The notes: generated by a model from the sequence alone, not told the origin. Positions 10,365-25,665 are shown, counted from the first letter of the stretch. The stretch: 64,000 nucleotides of DNA from Sipunculus nudus (GCA_026874595.1 CM049321.1:18760979-18824978), one strand, 5' to 3'. Translations and numbers: made by a program.

Positions 10365-13300
10365 ATTCCTGTATTTATATGCAATAAAAAATCAATAATC
10401 CATAAGTAGCCTGATGCTGACCCTCGTGATAAATATTAGAAATGGTAACCTGTTAATAAAGGTGACGCTTGGTTAAACAGAAGAGGTGTTAACCCTCTGT
10501 TATAGTTAATAAATGACTCTTCTACCGTACGTTGGCCATTGACCCATTTTCATGTTGAATGATTGGTCAATATTGAGCCTAACCAGGCCGATACCAGACC
10601 ATATTCTTTTAAAAAATAACTAACTTTCTCTTTATTTTGAAATGGGAGAAATCTGTTTTACCGCAGACGAAAAGTAAAGGCATTCACGAATGGTACATTT
10701 TTTAAACCAATACGCCAGCTTCTAAAATTATTTAGAAAAAAAAATATTAGATGCATTTAATTGTAAGCTCCGCTTTGTTGTTACAATGAATGACAGCAGA
10801 AATGGCAAAGCCCAGAATGCTACACAAATAATGTACCTGGTGTAAAAGAAAAGTAATGCTTAATAGTAGTACCTTGGTGTAAATCACAGTTTGCTCTCTA
10901 AGAAAGATACAAGAGAACCTGCAAATACATCATGTGGAATGCACCCCTTCTCCTGTAGTATATAGATCCAAAGGCAAGTTGTACAGCAACAAGGTGATAA
11001 CAGTCAGAGATATTTGGAAATGTATGTGTTTCACTATGATACATTTGTTTGTGATATGCAGCTGATAGGTATTTTACTCGGTTGTCGTGGTTATAAAAAA
11101 ACCGAGCCATTTATGTAAAGCTTTGGTTAATCATTTTGTCATGAACACTCATTATAGTTCATCAAAAATACAAGAATTAGTTCCTGAGTGGAACTTAAGT
11201 GGCTGAGTGACTCATTGTTCAACAAGGATATCCTATTAATTCATCTAATTACTTTTGTCCAACAACGAAAGAAGAACACTTAAGAACTATTAACGGTAAT
11301 CTGGTTTAACAACGGGCAGTAATATTGACCTTATTATTAATTTTTCCATTAAAGATGAAAAGCTATGGGATAAAGTTACCCTCTTATCATTGGATGTATC
11401 TTTTTATGTTATTATGATATAAGTCGGGTAGTCATGCCGTTTTGGACAGACCAATATCATTATTTTCCTGGTTACATCATATATGTTTATTTATATATGG
11501 GTCTTCGTATATACGACAAGCCTGTCATATATAACCTTCTTTATGTCAATTATTTATGCTTTACTGCTTGTTCATTATCGAACAATTGGATGTTAATATA
11601 AATTTATCTCTTACAACCCTGCGATGCAAATATAAATAAAAATAAACCTGCAAAACCATAAAACGTGTGTAAAACAGGGCATATACCTTCTACAAATAAC
11701 CGAAGCCTCACGAACCTCTTGTGTAAACATTCATTTAGCTTAAAAAAGAGGGTATCAGTAGTACAATATAATTATGTTGAGTGTGGAATGCAGAAGCAAT
11801 GTTTGCCTTTGCTTGATATTTTTCTATATCTGACTGATATACTCATCGAAGAAACGTGTTTTCATGCTTAACCTTTTTTTGAGGGACACACATGAATTTT
11901 TACCAGGTATTAAAAATTAGAGTTCCCTTTTAACATTAAACGAAACGCTCCAAAATAATAACGATGCACGTATCGCATATCTCCCTAGAAATTTTTGAAC
12001 AACACCGTCCTACTAGCGACCAATAGAATCAGTATCCCATATTAATGTTTAAAATTTATGAAACCTATGGCTCGTTTACTGCAACATTAATTATTTCATC
12101 AGATTCATATGATTTTTCCTGTGATCTAGAATGAATATTTACATTCAAAATAGAAAAAAAATCATAAAAATTATATTTGCCATATGTCAGGGGAATATTG
12201 TTTTGAATTATTTGGTATAATGAAAAGCAAGCGTTATAATAACATTCGATCGCAAATACGAATATTATGTCATTGACAAACTCTAATTATTGTAATAATT
12301 TAAGTTCAGGATACCTTTAATCTGTTTAAGCATTATTTCTTAAAAATGAAATTTGCCATTCCGGCAAACGGGAGATTCGTTTGGTTTCCACTGGCACTTG
12401 GGGAATGCTAACGATCTTATTGTGCCACCAACTGGTTGACTGTAGTTTCCTTTAGCCTAACTTAATTTTTCCTTTTGCCACTTATATCTTTTGTTAAAAA
12501 TGTAATTTGCTTAATAAGAAAGTAAAGCATGGAGACCGCAACAGATATCATTCGAAACATTGCACACATATCTCATCAGAATACTCTAATACCTAGCATG
12601 ATTTGGATGGGTTCAAGTACTGAGAATGTAAATAGCATATAGGTTCTTTTCCTGGACACAAATGTAACACGCCTTGATAAAGCATAATAAAATAAATTGC
12701 ATCTAAACCATGCTTTATAGGTCCGAAGCATGATCAGTATCTACATCTTCTACTTAAGTATGATTTGATGGAAGTCAAAAGTCACAACAGATGAATGATT
12801 CAGTCTTAAAAATGTTTAATATCAGTAGTAAACCAGAAAGACAAATTTTGAACGAAAAAGAACACAACTAAAGCTTTTTAATGTTGGTAAGTGCAAAGTA
12901 ATCAATGTACTATATCTGACTATCGGGGGTTCGCTTCCGTAGGGAAAGATATCAATTATAATTACAATATTTTACTTAAAAAATAACTGTATCAATGGAC
13001 AAAATAGACAAATATGTAACCGTTTGAAATCTATCATTACTACAAAAATTTACAAAATTGTAATCAATTACGATTACAAAAAAAAATCGTTTGTAATTAA
13101 TCAAGATTACGGAAAACGATTTCCCAATGACTGGATGTAATCTTTCGTGCTTGCGCGGAGAAGAAAGCGTTTTACAATTCGACTCCCCAGGTCCCACTAT
13201 AATTACACGAAACAATTCATTGGGACTATTATCTGACCATTAATCGCAAATATTCTTTCCAGGAATAGTAATAATTATACATACAAATATGTATGATACG

Positions 13301-15360
13301 ATACCTTCCTGACCGTTTCGTGACAATGCTACCACTGTATCATTGTCACATCCTAAAAAAAAAATGGATATTCCAGATTCGTATAACGAGACCAAACTGG
13401 CTGAAGCTCTCACATACACACAAAAATGAGAAAGACGAGTGTAAAAAAATAAGTATGTATTCAAGGAAATCTTACAATTATCTAGGGAGTCGTTTTACTC
13501 TCAAGGCAGAATAACAATATCCCATGAATCCGTATTAATGCAATACACAAACAGAGTCCACACACTGCACAGTTAAAAGAAGTTCGCACGGTCCCTAGCC
13601 TACTGGTCACATGACCGTCACGCAAGAGGTCACTCTGTTTAACACCGTACACGCACAGGCGCCCCTCGTCGTAAAACCGGGTCTCCGTTCTCGAAGTAAC
13701 ACAGGTAAAAGAATCCGTTGTCGAATATTTTAAGCCCACGACAATATACAGTCCCAACGGGTCAGCGTATCAATTTTTCAGGTCTGTTTTCTATGGCCCC
13801 ATCACGGCAGATAAACATCAACTTATTACAATTCCGTCTGTAAACGGAACATGCATGTCCGTTAGCGAAATGTTATTGATGTAGGTTGCCCACAGCCTCT
13901 AACATATCATACATCTGGAATCGTCCCTGCGCTGAACATTTCATAGGCATCTTTGGAGATTCATGCTAGACAGACAATCTCTCGGATATCAACATCAGGC
14001 GCCTTGCCCCAGAAATTTCTATCTTTGCTTTCCTCTTTCCAGCTTATACATCGATGCTGATGACACGCTTTCTGACCGTCCTTAGACCATCGTTCGATCG
14101 CATGAATACAACAAACTGAACACGCCTCCAGAGACAAACGTATGAAAAATGTATGATGTATGTATCTGTTCTCCCTTTTCTATGATATGAAACCCATGTT
14201 TATACCCTGTAACAGGAATTCCTTGTCCTCGTCCCCTTCTAGCTCAGTAGCCCATAACTCGGGTGTTTTGAAAGAGAATTACTAAAGTGTGGGCTATCAA
14301 GTCGGCTTTTATCTTGGCAAAGACAGCTGGTTGGTAATCCCTATGCCGAGGGGTCCTCTGACCCCTGTGGGTGAAGTGACCTAGGTTGGGGTTTTCCACA
14401 CCCTTTGACTGAGCATATGTGGGCATATTTACAATTAGAATTAAACCTGCATGATCCCTTATTAAAGGAGATACAAATCTCCCTCCCTGATAGATCAACT
14501 TGTCTCTTATACTGACCCGACTCTATGCAATTTATTGTTTGTCCTGATTCTTAAAGCCCATGTTAATTACTGGTGCTTTAGGTTGTAACCAAAATTTACT
14601 TAAGGTTGGAATTTGTAAACCCCATTGACACTGCAATTTTGCCTGCTCTTTTCGATATAAATCATCGAACATGACCACATCGGCCCATCTGTACTGCTGA
14701 GCTAAATCAGTAACTTGGATAAGGTAGGCCAAATATTCTGGAATATTAGCGAGACCCACCTTACCCTGTCTCATTAAGGTATCAAGAATTCTGAGAGCCG
14801 ATCAAAACCATAGCTCTTTTGAGATCGACTCAAGTTTAGGTTCCTTTTTTTTAATTTAAAATATAAATCCACCCCCCCCCCCCCCCCGCTACCTGGGAGA
14901 CTAGCTCCTCAACATCAATGTTATGCATACTACCTATCACAGGTCTAGCAAAGTCAATGATCTTTAGATAAGGAATGTCCGTTACGGGTCTCAAATACAT
15001 CGATGTTGAATCACACTGCAGTACCGTAGTTAGGGTTCCCCTACCCTGTGTTGCTTGGCCTTGGTGTACCAGGGGCGGTTGATCTAGCCTTTCTTGGGCC
15101 TGGAGAAGCGCCATGTTATGCCATGCTCGGGCTTCATTATCTTGTCTACGAGGATGTGGTACAGTTGTTGTTGACTCGTCCCACAGGGAGCCAAGGATTT
15201 CATCAACCGTTGACTGCAGAATGCCGATTTCTTGTGTCGTTTTATTTTGAGCCGTCATACAGACGGACGGACGACAGCTGGGCTGCTCTACGCCGCCATT
15301 TTGGATGCCTCCTCTCGTACAGTTTAGACGTTTTACGGCAAGTCGTAAAGCCAGTGATTG
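7680..15360. repeat. Tandem macrosatellite unit 2 (7681 bp)
   Basis: Second full copy, directly abutting unit 1 with no linker or target-site duplication at the join. It is T type in the first half (9796 is T) and carries C at 13589 in the second half, so it has the same marker combination as unit 1. It shares a C near 13753 (cagtccc) with unit 5, where most copies have T. No gene is seen apart from the gag relic at its right end; the rest is AT-rich non-coding sequence as in unit 1. Confidence 0.97.
10308..10367. repeat. TA microsatellite, unit 2 (60 bp)
   Basis: (TA)n with two TTT interruptions, as in unit 1. Confidence 0.95.
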
Positions 15361-15408
15361 TGCTAATGGTAAAACCGGTATCGTTTTTAACACGTCCTCA
15401 TCCAGCAT
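14341..15408 (-). pseudogene. Retroelement gag-like relic, unit 2 copy
   Basis: Same three-segment minus-strand relic. The nonsense change of unit 1 is absent, so segment 1 runs from 15408 through the poly-C tract (16 C, 14872-14887). The tract length puts it into a frame that ends just beyond, at 14851, giving 185 residues. One Asp-to-Asn change is seen in the stretch after P-H-P-R-R-Q-D. Segment 2 (14774-14532) and the zinc-finger segment ending at 14341 are intact but in different frames. No pol is downstream. Confidence 0.7.
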
Positions 15409-16211
15409 CTGGAATTATTCTATCGACGTGAATCCGTGATGTGCTAAAACTGTGAGAGTTTCTTGTGTCAAATTGTTCTTAATGCCCATTGCTGGACAGC
15501 AAAATCAAATGGTGTGTCCACCACCGCCTGTTTCTCCTACCCAGAGTCCTCTGTTGAGCCCATTAGGAATTAAAGTGTACCTCGCCGCTGCAAACGCAGG
15601 TCGATTTTGTTGACTTGTCAGCGTATCAAACGTATCGCTGTAGGTACAATGCGAACTTCCAATGATTCAGTATAGCTTATGGGCACCACAAACAAGCCCA
15701 GCGTAATTATGTCTATTGAGGATTTGAGTAGGCCTACATACCTCGCCATTGCGTTACTATAACGTTGCAAAGAGTCGACTGTGTTGACATATAACTATAA
15801 GACAGTTGTAAAAGGTATAAAAACGCCAGTGTTTGTTATGTCGTTAATGTGTGGCTTTTTACCTTGTGGGCACAACAACAAGACGCCTGTATCTCCTTGG
15901 AGTAAAGAGTTCGCTAGCCGCGAAAGCCAAGAAAAAATGCGTGTCCTTTGTGGTCTTTTAAACGTTAAGTAGCCCTTAACAACCAAGCAGGGTTGGCCTA
16001 ACGCCGGTTGGCTGTGGCCACACGTGACCACAGCCGAGCGACCTCATTAGCTGCTCCTAAAATTCAAGTCACTTTTGTGGACTGCTCACTTTAAAATATA
16101 ACGGCCCAGCAATCAAATGACAATAAAATTGTATATATTCTTACCTGCGATCTTTGGATGACCCCTTACGGACACTCCGTATTTTAACATTATAAATAGA
16201 ATAATTACTGG

Positions 16212-16213
16212 CT
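16212..16213. other. 15-bp deletion junction in unit 3
   Basis: Every other unit has 15 extra bases (beginning atttcgaac) between ggc and tctccg at the matching place, for example 863-877 in unit 1. The deletion accounts for the unit-3 length of 7666. Confidence 0.9.
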
Positions 16214-17974
16214 CTCCGACAGGACTCTTTCTAAGCCAGCTGGATCATAAAACGCAGAAACATTAAAATAATATATTATCTTAAAATATAAGCCAAACTA
16301 AACCATCTTTGAATGACACATTAATTATATGATACAATTACAGTTCCAATTAGTTTAGATAATCATTAATTTCAGTTGAGCATAATTGATATAATTTGTT
16401 GTAGAATACAAATTTTACTATTGGTCTGAATAATAACAGCAGAGGCAAAATGTAGGGAAGTTATTTATTTAATTATATGATTAAATAGATGATATTTGAC
16501 TTGAAATGTTATGACAATTCCATGTGTACTTAGTGTCAAAGCAATGTCATCGTGTGGGTAAAAGTTTATTTAGACTTCTATGATTCGGAGTTTATTGATG
16601 GAGCTTACAATAACAAACATGTTTGGGTTTCGGTGTACACAAGGCCTTGTAAAGCAAATGGGTATAACATCTGGTATTATTTTGCTACCTTCTCCAAAAT
16701 GAATATGAACCACGCTAATGACATTGTTCCCTGTGGACTCTGGTTAATATCATATGAAAAGATAGTTGACGGGAAACCACACTTAAATAACCACTTATTA
16801 ATTTTGTGTCAAAATTGTTTGACAACGGAACGGTGTCTTTTCAAGGGTTCGTTACGGATGCTTTGGCTGTTTCCTGGGTTATCATTGCAAGAGAAATCAA
16901 CATGCGCAACTGTTATATAACTTAATAAGATACTGACAACAACAAAAATATTTGTAAACAATTTATTTGGAATGAAAAATTAAGGACAAGAGTTAAACTT
17001 AATAATAAATTTAATTTAATTGGAGGAAAATGTTTCCTTGACATTTGATTACAAAATAGGGAAGTGATAACGGTATAGAGAACAATGGACTTAGATACAC
17101 ACCTAATTTTTTTTTCTCCATGGAAAGTGATTTGTTTTATCATTTGCAAATTACAGGGCACTTCATCCATAAACTTAACTTCCTTGATGGCGTATTAACT
17201 ATACATTTGTACAAATTATAATGATGGCGCAATAAGAGAATTATATTTTAAAGATGCCGTATTCTTAAATGCGATTTAGCTAAATGTAGGCAAAGTGCTG
17301 TCTCTTTGACAACCATATGGACATAGGTATGTTTGCTTAGCCTTAAAGAAAAAAAAGGACAGAAATAAACCAGTGATATACCTTAATCGATGGTCAACCA
17401 TTAACCACGAGTGAGACCGAGCCAAAATTCACTGTTGCATTTCCTGAACACAAAGGCATTTTTCTATTTCTTCGTTGACAGTTGTGGCCTTAGACATGCC
17501 CATAACCTTACATAACCATACCTTTGTTTGAAACCAATCACATTTATCGAAAATATCTTTAGACAGATTATCCCCCAGACTGATCATGCGTACTTTATCC
17601 GTGCTGCGAGCATGCTGTGAATTTTAAATTACGCAAGCAAAGCATTTTTATTCAATGCATTAAAATCCAGAATGGTTGTGTCTCTACTTATCTGTATTTT
17701 AATTGTTCAATGAATTTCATGTTATCGTATACTGATTAAATTTGGTACGCGAACCCTAACGTATAATGCATTTCGTGTTAATTGCGTCATTGCTAAAATG
17801 TGATTTTGCTTAAATGCGCTACTGCCTACCATTTTTTCTGGTAAACAAAGCCATTCAGAACGACGTTTTATTCAATGCTGTTTTCTTTTATTCCTTTTAA
17901 GCGGAACACTTGTGGCCCGGGCTTTGTAACGGATAATACTCCACTCATTTTCTGTAATACGTGACCAGAGCATT

Positions 17975-17982
17975 TATATATA

Positions 17983-18031
<49 letters not shown>

Positions 18032-18036
18032 ATATT
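17975..18036. repeat. TA microsatellite, unit 3 (62 bp)
   Basis: (TA)n with two TTT interruptions. Confidence 0.95.
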
Positions 18037-21000
18037 CCTGTATTTATATGCAATAAAAAATCAATAATCCATAAGTAGCCTGATGCTGACCCTCGTGATA
18101 AATATTAGAAATGGTAACCTGTTAATAAAGGTGACGCTTGGTTAAACAGAAGAGGTGTTAACCCTCTGTTATAGTTAATAAATGACTCTTCTACCGTACG
18201 TTGGCCATTGACCCATTTTCATGTTGAATGATTGGTCAATATTGAGCCTAACCAGGCCGATACCAGACCATATTCTTTTAAAAATTACTAACTTTCTCTT
18301 TATTTTGAAATGGGAGAAATCTGTTTTACCGCAGACGAAAAGTAAAGGCATTCACGAATGGTACATTTTTTAAACCAATACGCCAGCTTCTAAAATTATT
18401 TAGAAAAAAAAATATTAGATGCATTTAATTGTAAGCTCCGCTTTGTTGTTACAATGAATGACAGCAGAAATGGCAAAGCCCAGAATGCTACACAAATAAT
18501 GTACCTGGTGTAAAAGAAAAGTAATGCTTAATAGTAGTACCTTGGTGTAAATCACAGTTTGCTCTCTAAGAAAGATACAAGAGAACCTGCAAATACATCA
18601 TGTGGAATGCACCCCTTCTCCTGTAGTATATAGATCCAAAGGCAAGTTGTACAGCAACAAGGTGATAACAGTCAGAGATATTTGGAAATGTATGTGTTTC
18701 ACTATGATACATTTGTTTGTGATATGCAGCTGATAGGTATTTTACTCGGTTGTCGTGGTTATAAAAAAAACCGAGCCATTTATGTAAAGCTTTGGTTAAT
18801 CATTTTGTCATGAACACTCATTATAGTTCATCAAAAATACAAGAATTAGTTCCTGAGTGGAACTTAAGTGGCTGAGTGACTCATTGTTCAACAAGGATAT
18901 CCTATTAATTCATCTAATTACTTTTGTCCAACAACGAAAGAAGAACACTTAAGAACTATTAACGGTAATCTGGTTTAACAACGGGCAGTAATATTGACCT
19001 TATTATTAATTTTTCCATTAAAGATGAAAAGCTATGGGATAAAGTTACCCTCTTATCATTTGATGTATCTTTTTATGTTATTATGATATAAGTCGGGTAG
19101 TCATGCCGTTTTGGACAGACCAATATCATTATTTTCCTGGTTACATCATATATGTTTATTTATATGGGTCTTCGTATGTACGACAAGCCTGTCATATATA
19201 ACCTCTTCATGTCAATTATTTATGCTTTACTGCTTGTTCATTATCGAACAATTGGATGTTAATATAAATTTATCTCTTACAACCCTGCGATGCAAATATA
19301 AATAAAAATAAACCTGCAAAACCATAAAACGTGTGTAAAACAGGGCATATACCTTCTACAAATAACCGAAGCCTCACGAACCTCTTGTGTAAACATTCAT
19401 TTAGCTTAAAAAAGAGGGTATCAGTAGTACAATATAATTATGTTGAGTGTGGAATGCAGAAGCAATGTTTGCCTTTGCTTGATATTTTTCTATATCTGAC
19501 TGATATACTCATCGAAGAAACGTGTTTTCATGCTTAACCTTTTTTTGAGGGACACACATGAATTTTTACCAGGTATTAAAAATTAGAGTTCCCTTTTAAC
19601 ATTAAACGAAACGCTCCAAAATAATAACGATGCACGTATCGCATATCTCCCTAGAAATTTTTGAACAACACCGCCCTACTAGCGACCAATAGAATCAGTA
19701 TCCCATATTAATGTTTAAAATTTATGAAACCTATGGCTCGTTTACTGCAACATTAATTATTTCATCAGATTCATATGATTTTTCCTGTGATCTAGAATGA
19801 ATATTTACATTCAAAATAGAAAAAAAATCATAAAAAATATATTTGCCATATGTCAGGGGAATATTGTTTTGAATTATTTGGTATAATGAAAAGCAAGCGT
19901 TATAATAACATTCGATCGCAAATACGAATATTATGTCATTGACAAACTCTAATTATTGTAATAATTTAAGTTCAGGATACCTTTAATCTGTTTAAGCATT
20001 ATTTCTTAAAAATGAAATTTGCCATTCCGGCAAACGGGAGATTCGTTTGGTTTCCACTGGCACTTGGGGAATGCTAACGATCTTATTGTGCCACCAACTG
20101 GTTGACTGTAGTTTCCTTTAGCCTAACTTAATTTTTCCTTTTGCCACTTATATCTTTTGTTAAAAATGTAATTTGCTTAATAAGAAAGTAAAGCATGGAG
20201 ACCGCAACAGATATCATTCGAAACATTGCACACATATCTCATCAGAATACTCTAATACCTAGCATGATTTGGATGGGTTCAAGTACTGACAATATAAATA
20301 GCATATAGGTTCTTTTCCTGGACACAAATGTAACACGCCTTGATAAAGCATAATAAAATAAATTGCATCTAAACCATGCTTTATAGGTCCGAAGCATGAT
20401 CAGTATCTACATCTTCTACTTAAGTATGATTTGATGGAAGTCAACAGTCACAACAGATGAATGATTCAGTCTTAAAAATGTTTAATATCAGTAGTAAACC
20501 AGAAAGACAAATTTTGAACGAAAAAGAACACAACTAAAGCTTTTTAATGTTGGTAAGTGCAAAGTAATCAATGTACTATATCTGACTATCGGGGGTTCGC
20601 TTCCGTAGGGAAAGATATCAATTATTATTACAATATTTTACTTAAAAAATAACTGTATCAATGGACAAAATAGACAAATATGTAACCGTTTGAAATCTAT
20701 CATTACTACAAAAATTTACAAAATTGTAATCAATTACGATTACAAAAAAAAATCGTTTGTAATTAATCAAGATTACGGAAAACGATTTCCCAATGACTGG
20801 ATGTAATCTTTCGTGCTTGCGCGGAGAAGAAAGCGTTTTACAATTCGACTCCCCAGGTCCCACTATAATTACACGAAACAATTCATTGGGACTATTATCT
20901 GACCATTAATCGCAAATATTCTTTCCAGGAATAGTAATAATTATACATACAAATATGTATGATACGATACCTTCCTGACCGTTTCGTGACAATGCTACCA

Positions 21001-22005
21001 CTGTACCATTGTCACATCCTCAAAAAAAATGGATATTCCAGATTCGTATAACGAGACCAAACTGGCTGAAGCTCTCACATACACACAAAAATGAGAAAGA
21101 CGAGTGTAAAAAAATAAGTATGTATTCAAGGAAATCTTACAATTATCTAGGGAGTCGTTTTACTCTCAAGGCAGAATAACAATATCCCATGAATCCGTAT
21201 TAATGCAATACACAAACAGAGTCCACACACTGCACAGTTAAAAGAAGTTCGCATGGTCCCTAGCCTACTGGTCACATGACCGTCACGCAAGAGGTCACTC
21301 TGTTTAACACCGTACACGCACAGGCGCCCCTCGTCGTAAAACCGGGTCTCCGTTCTCGAAGTAACACAGGTAAAAGAATCCGTTGTCGAATATTTTAAGC
21401 CCACGACAATATACAGTTCCAACGGGTCAGCGTATCAATTTTTCAGGTCTGTTTTCTATGGCCCCATCACGGCAGATAAACATCAACTTATTACAATTCC
21501 GTCTGTAAACGGAACATGCATGTCCGTTAGCGAAATGTTATTGATGTAGGTTGCCCAGAGCCTCTAACATATCATACATCTGGAATCGTCCCTGCGCTGA
21601 ACATTTCATAGGCATCTTTGGAGATTCATGCTAGACAGACAATCTCTCGGATATCAACATCAGGCGCCTTGCCCCAGAAATTTCTATCTTTGCTTTCCTC
21701 TTTCCAGCTTATACATCGATGCTGATGACACGCTTTCTGACCGTCCTTAGACCATCGTTCGATCGCATGAATACAACAAACTGAACACGCCTCCAGAGAC
21801 AAACGTATGAAAAATGTATGATGTATGTATCTGTTCTCCCTTTTCTATGATATGAAACCCATGTTTATACCCTGTAACAGGAATTCCTTGTCCTCGTCCC
21901 CTTCTAGCTCAGTAGCCCATAACTCGGGTGTTTTGAAAGAGGATTACTAAAGTGTGGGCTATCAAGTCGGCTTTTATCTTGGCAAAGACAGCTGGTTGGT
22001 AATCC

Positions 22006-23074
22006 CTATGCCGAGGGGTCCTCTGACCCCTGTGGGTGAAGTGACCTAGGTTGGGGTTTTCCACACCCTTTGACTGAGCATATGTGGGCATATTTACAAT
22101 TAGAATTAAACCTGCATGATCCCTTATTAAAGGAGATACAAATCTCCCTCCCTGATAGATCAACTTGTCTCTTATACTGACCCGACTCTATGCAATTTAT
22201 TGTTTGTCCTGATTCTTAAAGCCCATGTTAATTACTGGTGCTTTAGGTTGTAACCAAAATTTACTTAAGGTTGGAATTTGTAAACCCCATTGACACTGCA
22301 ATTTTGCCTGCTCTTTTCGATATAAATCATCGAACATGACCACATCGGCCCATCTGTACTGCTGAGCTAAATCAGTAACTTGGATAAGGTAGGCCAAATA
22401 TTCTGGAATATTAGCGAGACCCACCTTACCCTGTCTCATTAAGGTATCAAGAATTCTGAGAGCCGATCAAAACCATAGCTCTTTTGAGATTGACTCAAGT
22501 TTAGGTTCCTTTTTTTTAATTTAAAATATAAATCCACCCCCCCCCCCCCCCCCGCTACCTGGGAGACTAGCTCCTCAACATCAATGTTATGCATACTACC
22601 TATCACAGGTCTAGCAAAGTCAATGATCTTTAGATAAGGAATGTCCGTTACGGGTCTCAAATACATCGATGTTGAATCACACTGCAGTACCGTAGTTAGG
22701 GTTCCCCTACCCTGTGTTGCTTGGCCTTGGTGTACCAGGGGCGGTTGATCTAGCCTTTCTTGGGCCTGGAGAAGCGCCATGTTATGCCATGCTCGGGCTT
22801 CATCATCTTGTCTACGAGGATGTGGTACAGTTGTTGTTGACTCGTCCCACAGGGAGCCAAGGATTTCATCAACCGTTGACTGCAGAATGCCGATTTCTTG
22901 TGTCGTTTTATTTTGAGCCGTCATACAGACGGACGGACGACAGCTGGGCTGCTCTACGCCGCCATTTTGGATGCCTCCTCTCGTACAGTTTAGACGTTTT
23001 ACGGCAAGTCGTAAAGCCAGTGATTGTGCTAATGGTAAAACCGGTATCGTTTTTAACACGTCCTCATCCAGCAT
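22006..23074 (-). pseudogene. Retroelement gag-like relic, unit 3 copy, longest first frame
   Basis: Same relic. With 17 C (22537-22553) the first frame reads through the tract and stops at 22439, giving 211 residues. Its TAA overlaps the ATG of segment 2 (22439-22197) as TAATG. The residues after the tract, rich in K, N, L and S, come from the homopolymer region and are probably not original protein. The zinc finger follows in another frame, ending at 22006. The tidy overlap depends on tract length and is lost in units 1, 2, 4 and 5, so I read it as accidental. Confidence 0.7.
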
Positions 23075-25656
23075 CTGGAATTATTCTATCGACGTGAATC
23101 CGTGATGTGCTAAAACTGTGAGAGTTTCTTGTGTCAAATTGTTCTTAATGCCCATTGCTGGACAGCAAAATCAAATGGTGTGTCCACCACCGCCTGTTTC
23201 TCCTACCCAGAGTCCTCTGTTGAGCCCATTAGGAATTAAAGTGTACCTCGCCGCTGCAAACGCAGGTCGATTTTGTTGACTTGTCAGCGTATCAAACGTA
23301 TCGCTGTAGGTACAATGCGAACTTCCAATGATTCAGTATAGCTTATGGGCACCACAAACAAGCCCAGCGTAATTATGTCTATTGAGGATTTGAGTAGGCC
23401 TACATACCTCGCCATTGCGTTACTATAACGTTGCAAAGAGTCGACTGTGTTGACATATAACTATAAGACAGTTGTAAAAGGTATAAAAACGCCAGTGTTT
23501 GTTATGTCGTTAATGTGTGGCTTTTTACCTTGTGGGCACAACAACAAGACGCTTGTATCTCCTTGGAGTAAAGAGTTCGCTAGCCGCGAAAGCCAAGAAA
23601 AAATGCGTGTCCTTTGTGGTCTTTTAAACGTTAAGTAGCCCTTAACAACCAAGCAGGGTTGGCCTAACGCCGGTTGGCTGTGGCCACACGTGACCACAGC
23701 CGAGCGACCTCATTAGCTGCTCCTAAAATTCAAGTCACTTTTGTGGACTGCTCACTTTAAAATATAACGGCCCAGCAATCAAATGACAATAAAATTGTAT
23801 ATATTCTTACCTGCGATCTTTGGATGACCCCTTACGGACACTCCGTATTTTAACATTATAAATAGAATAATTACTGGCATTTCGAACTATAACTCTCCGA
23901 CAGGACTCTTTCTAAGCCAGCTGGATCATAAAACGCAGAAACATTAAAATAATATATTATCTTAAAATATAAGCCAAACTAAACCATCTTTGAATGACAC
24001 ATTAATTATATGATACAATTACAGTTCCAATTAGTTTAGATAATCATTAATTTCAGTTGAGCATAATTGATATAATTTGTTGTAGAATACAAATTTTACT
24101 AATGGTCTGAATAATAACAGCAGAGGCAAAATGTAGGGAAGTTATTTATTTAATTATATGATTAAATAGATGATATTTGACTTGAAATGTTATGACAATT
24201 CCATGTGTACTTAGTGTCAAAGCAATGTCATCGTGTGGGTAAAAGTTTATTTAGACTTCTATGATTTGGAGTTTATTGATGGAGCTTACAATAACAAACA
24301 TGTTTGGGTTTCGGTGTACACAAGGCCTTGTAAAGCAAATGGGTATAACATCTGGTATTATTTTGCTACCTTCTCCAAAATGAATATGAACCACGCTAAT
24401 GACATTGTTCCCTGTGGACTCTGGTTAATATCATATGAAAAGATAGTTGACGGGAAACCACACTTAAATAACCACTTATTAATTTTGTGTCAAAATTGTT
24501 TGACAACGGAACGGTGTCTTTTCAAGGGTTCGTTACGGATGCTTTGGCTGTTTCCTGGGTTATCATTGCAAGAGAAATCAACATGCGCAACTGTTATATA
24601 ACTTAATAAGATACTGACAACAACAAAAATATTTGTAAACAATTTATTTGGAATGAAAAATTAAGGACAAGAGTTAAACTGAATAATAAATTTAATTTAA
24701 TTGGAGGAAAATGTTTCCTTGACATTTGATTACAAAATAGGGAAGTGATAACGGTATAGAGAACAATGGACTTAGATACACACCTAATTTTTTTTTTCTC
24801 CATGAAAAGTGATTTGTTTTATCATTTGCAAATTACAGGGCACTTCATCCATAAACTTAACTTCCTTGATGGCGTATTAACTATACATTTGTACAAATTA
24901 TAATGATGGCGCAATAAGAGAATTATATTTTAAAGATGCCGTATTCTTAATGCGATTTAGCTAAATGTAGGCAAAGTGCTGTCTCTTTGACAACCATATG
25001 GACATAGGTATGTTTGCTTAGCCTTAAAGAAAAAAAGGACAGAAATAAACCAGTGATATACCTTAATCGATGGTCAACCATTAACCACGAGTGAGACCGA
25101 GCCAAAATTCACTGTTGCATTTCCTGAACACAAAGGCATTTTACTATTTCTTCGTTGACAGTTGTGGCCTAAGACATGCCCATAACCTTACATAACCATA
25201 CCTTTGTTTGAAACCAATCACATTTATCGAAAATATCTTTAGACAGATTATCCCCCAGACTGATCATGCGTACTTTATCCGTGCTGCGAGCATGCTGTGC
25301 ATTTTAAATTACGCAAGCAAAGTATTTTTATTCAATGCATTAAAATCCAGAATGGTTGTGTCTCTACTTATCTGTATTTTAATTGTTCAATGAATTTCAC
25401 GTTATCGTATACTGATTAAATTTGGTACGCGAACCCTAACGTATAATGCATTTCGTGTTAATTGCGTCATTGCAAAAAATGTGATTTTGCTTAAATGCGC
25501 TACTGCCTACCATTTTTTTTCTGGCAAACAAAGCCATTCAGAACGACGTTTTATTCAATGCTGTTTTCTTTTATTCCTTTTAAGCGGAACACTTGTGGCC
25601 CGGGCTTTGTAACGGATAATACTCCACTCATTTTTGTAATAAGTGACCAGAGCATT

Positions 25657-25665
25657 TATATATAT

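Larger units (their letters stand above)
15361..23026. repeat. Tandem macrosatellite unit 3 (7666 bp)
   Basis: Third full copy. It is shorter because 15 bp are missing at 16212/16213. It is T type in the first half (17463 is T) but carries T at 21254, so it combines the two marker groups differently from units 1 and 2. It shares an A-to-C change near 20444 (gtcaacagtc) with unit 7 only, marking those two as sister copies in that region. No gene is seen outside the gag relic. Confidence 0.97.

Noticed and set aside
22439-22443. TAATG stop-start overlap between two gag segments as translational coupling
   Set aside because: It exists only when the poly-C and T tract lengths allow it (units 3, 6, 7, 8) and is lost in the others; it is an accident of frame.
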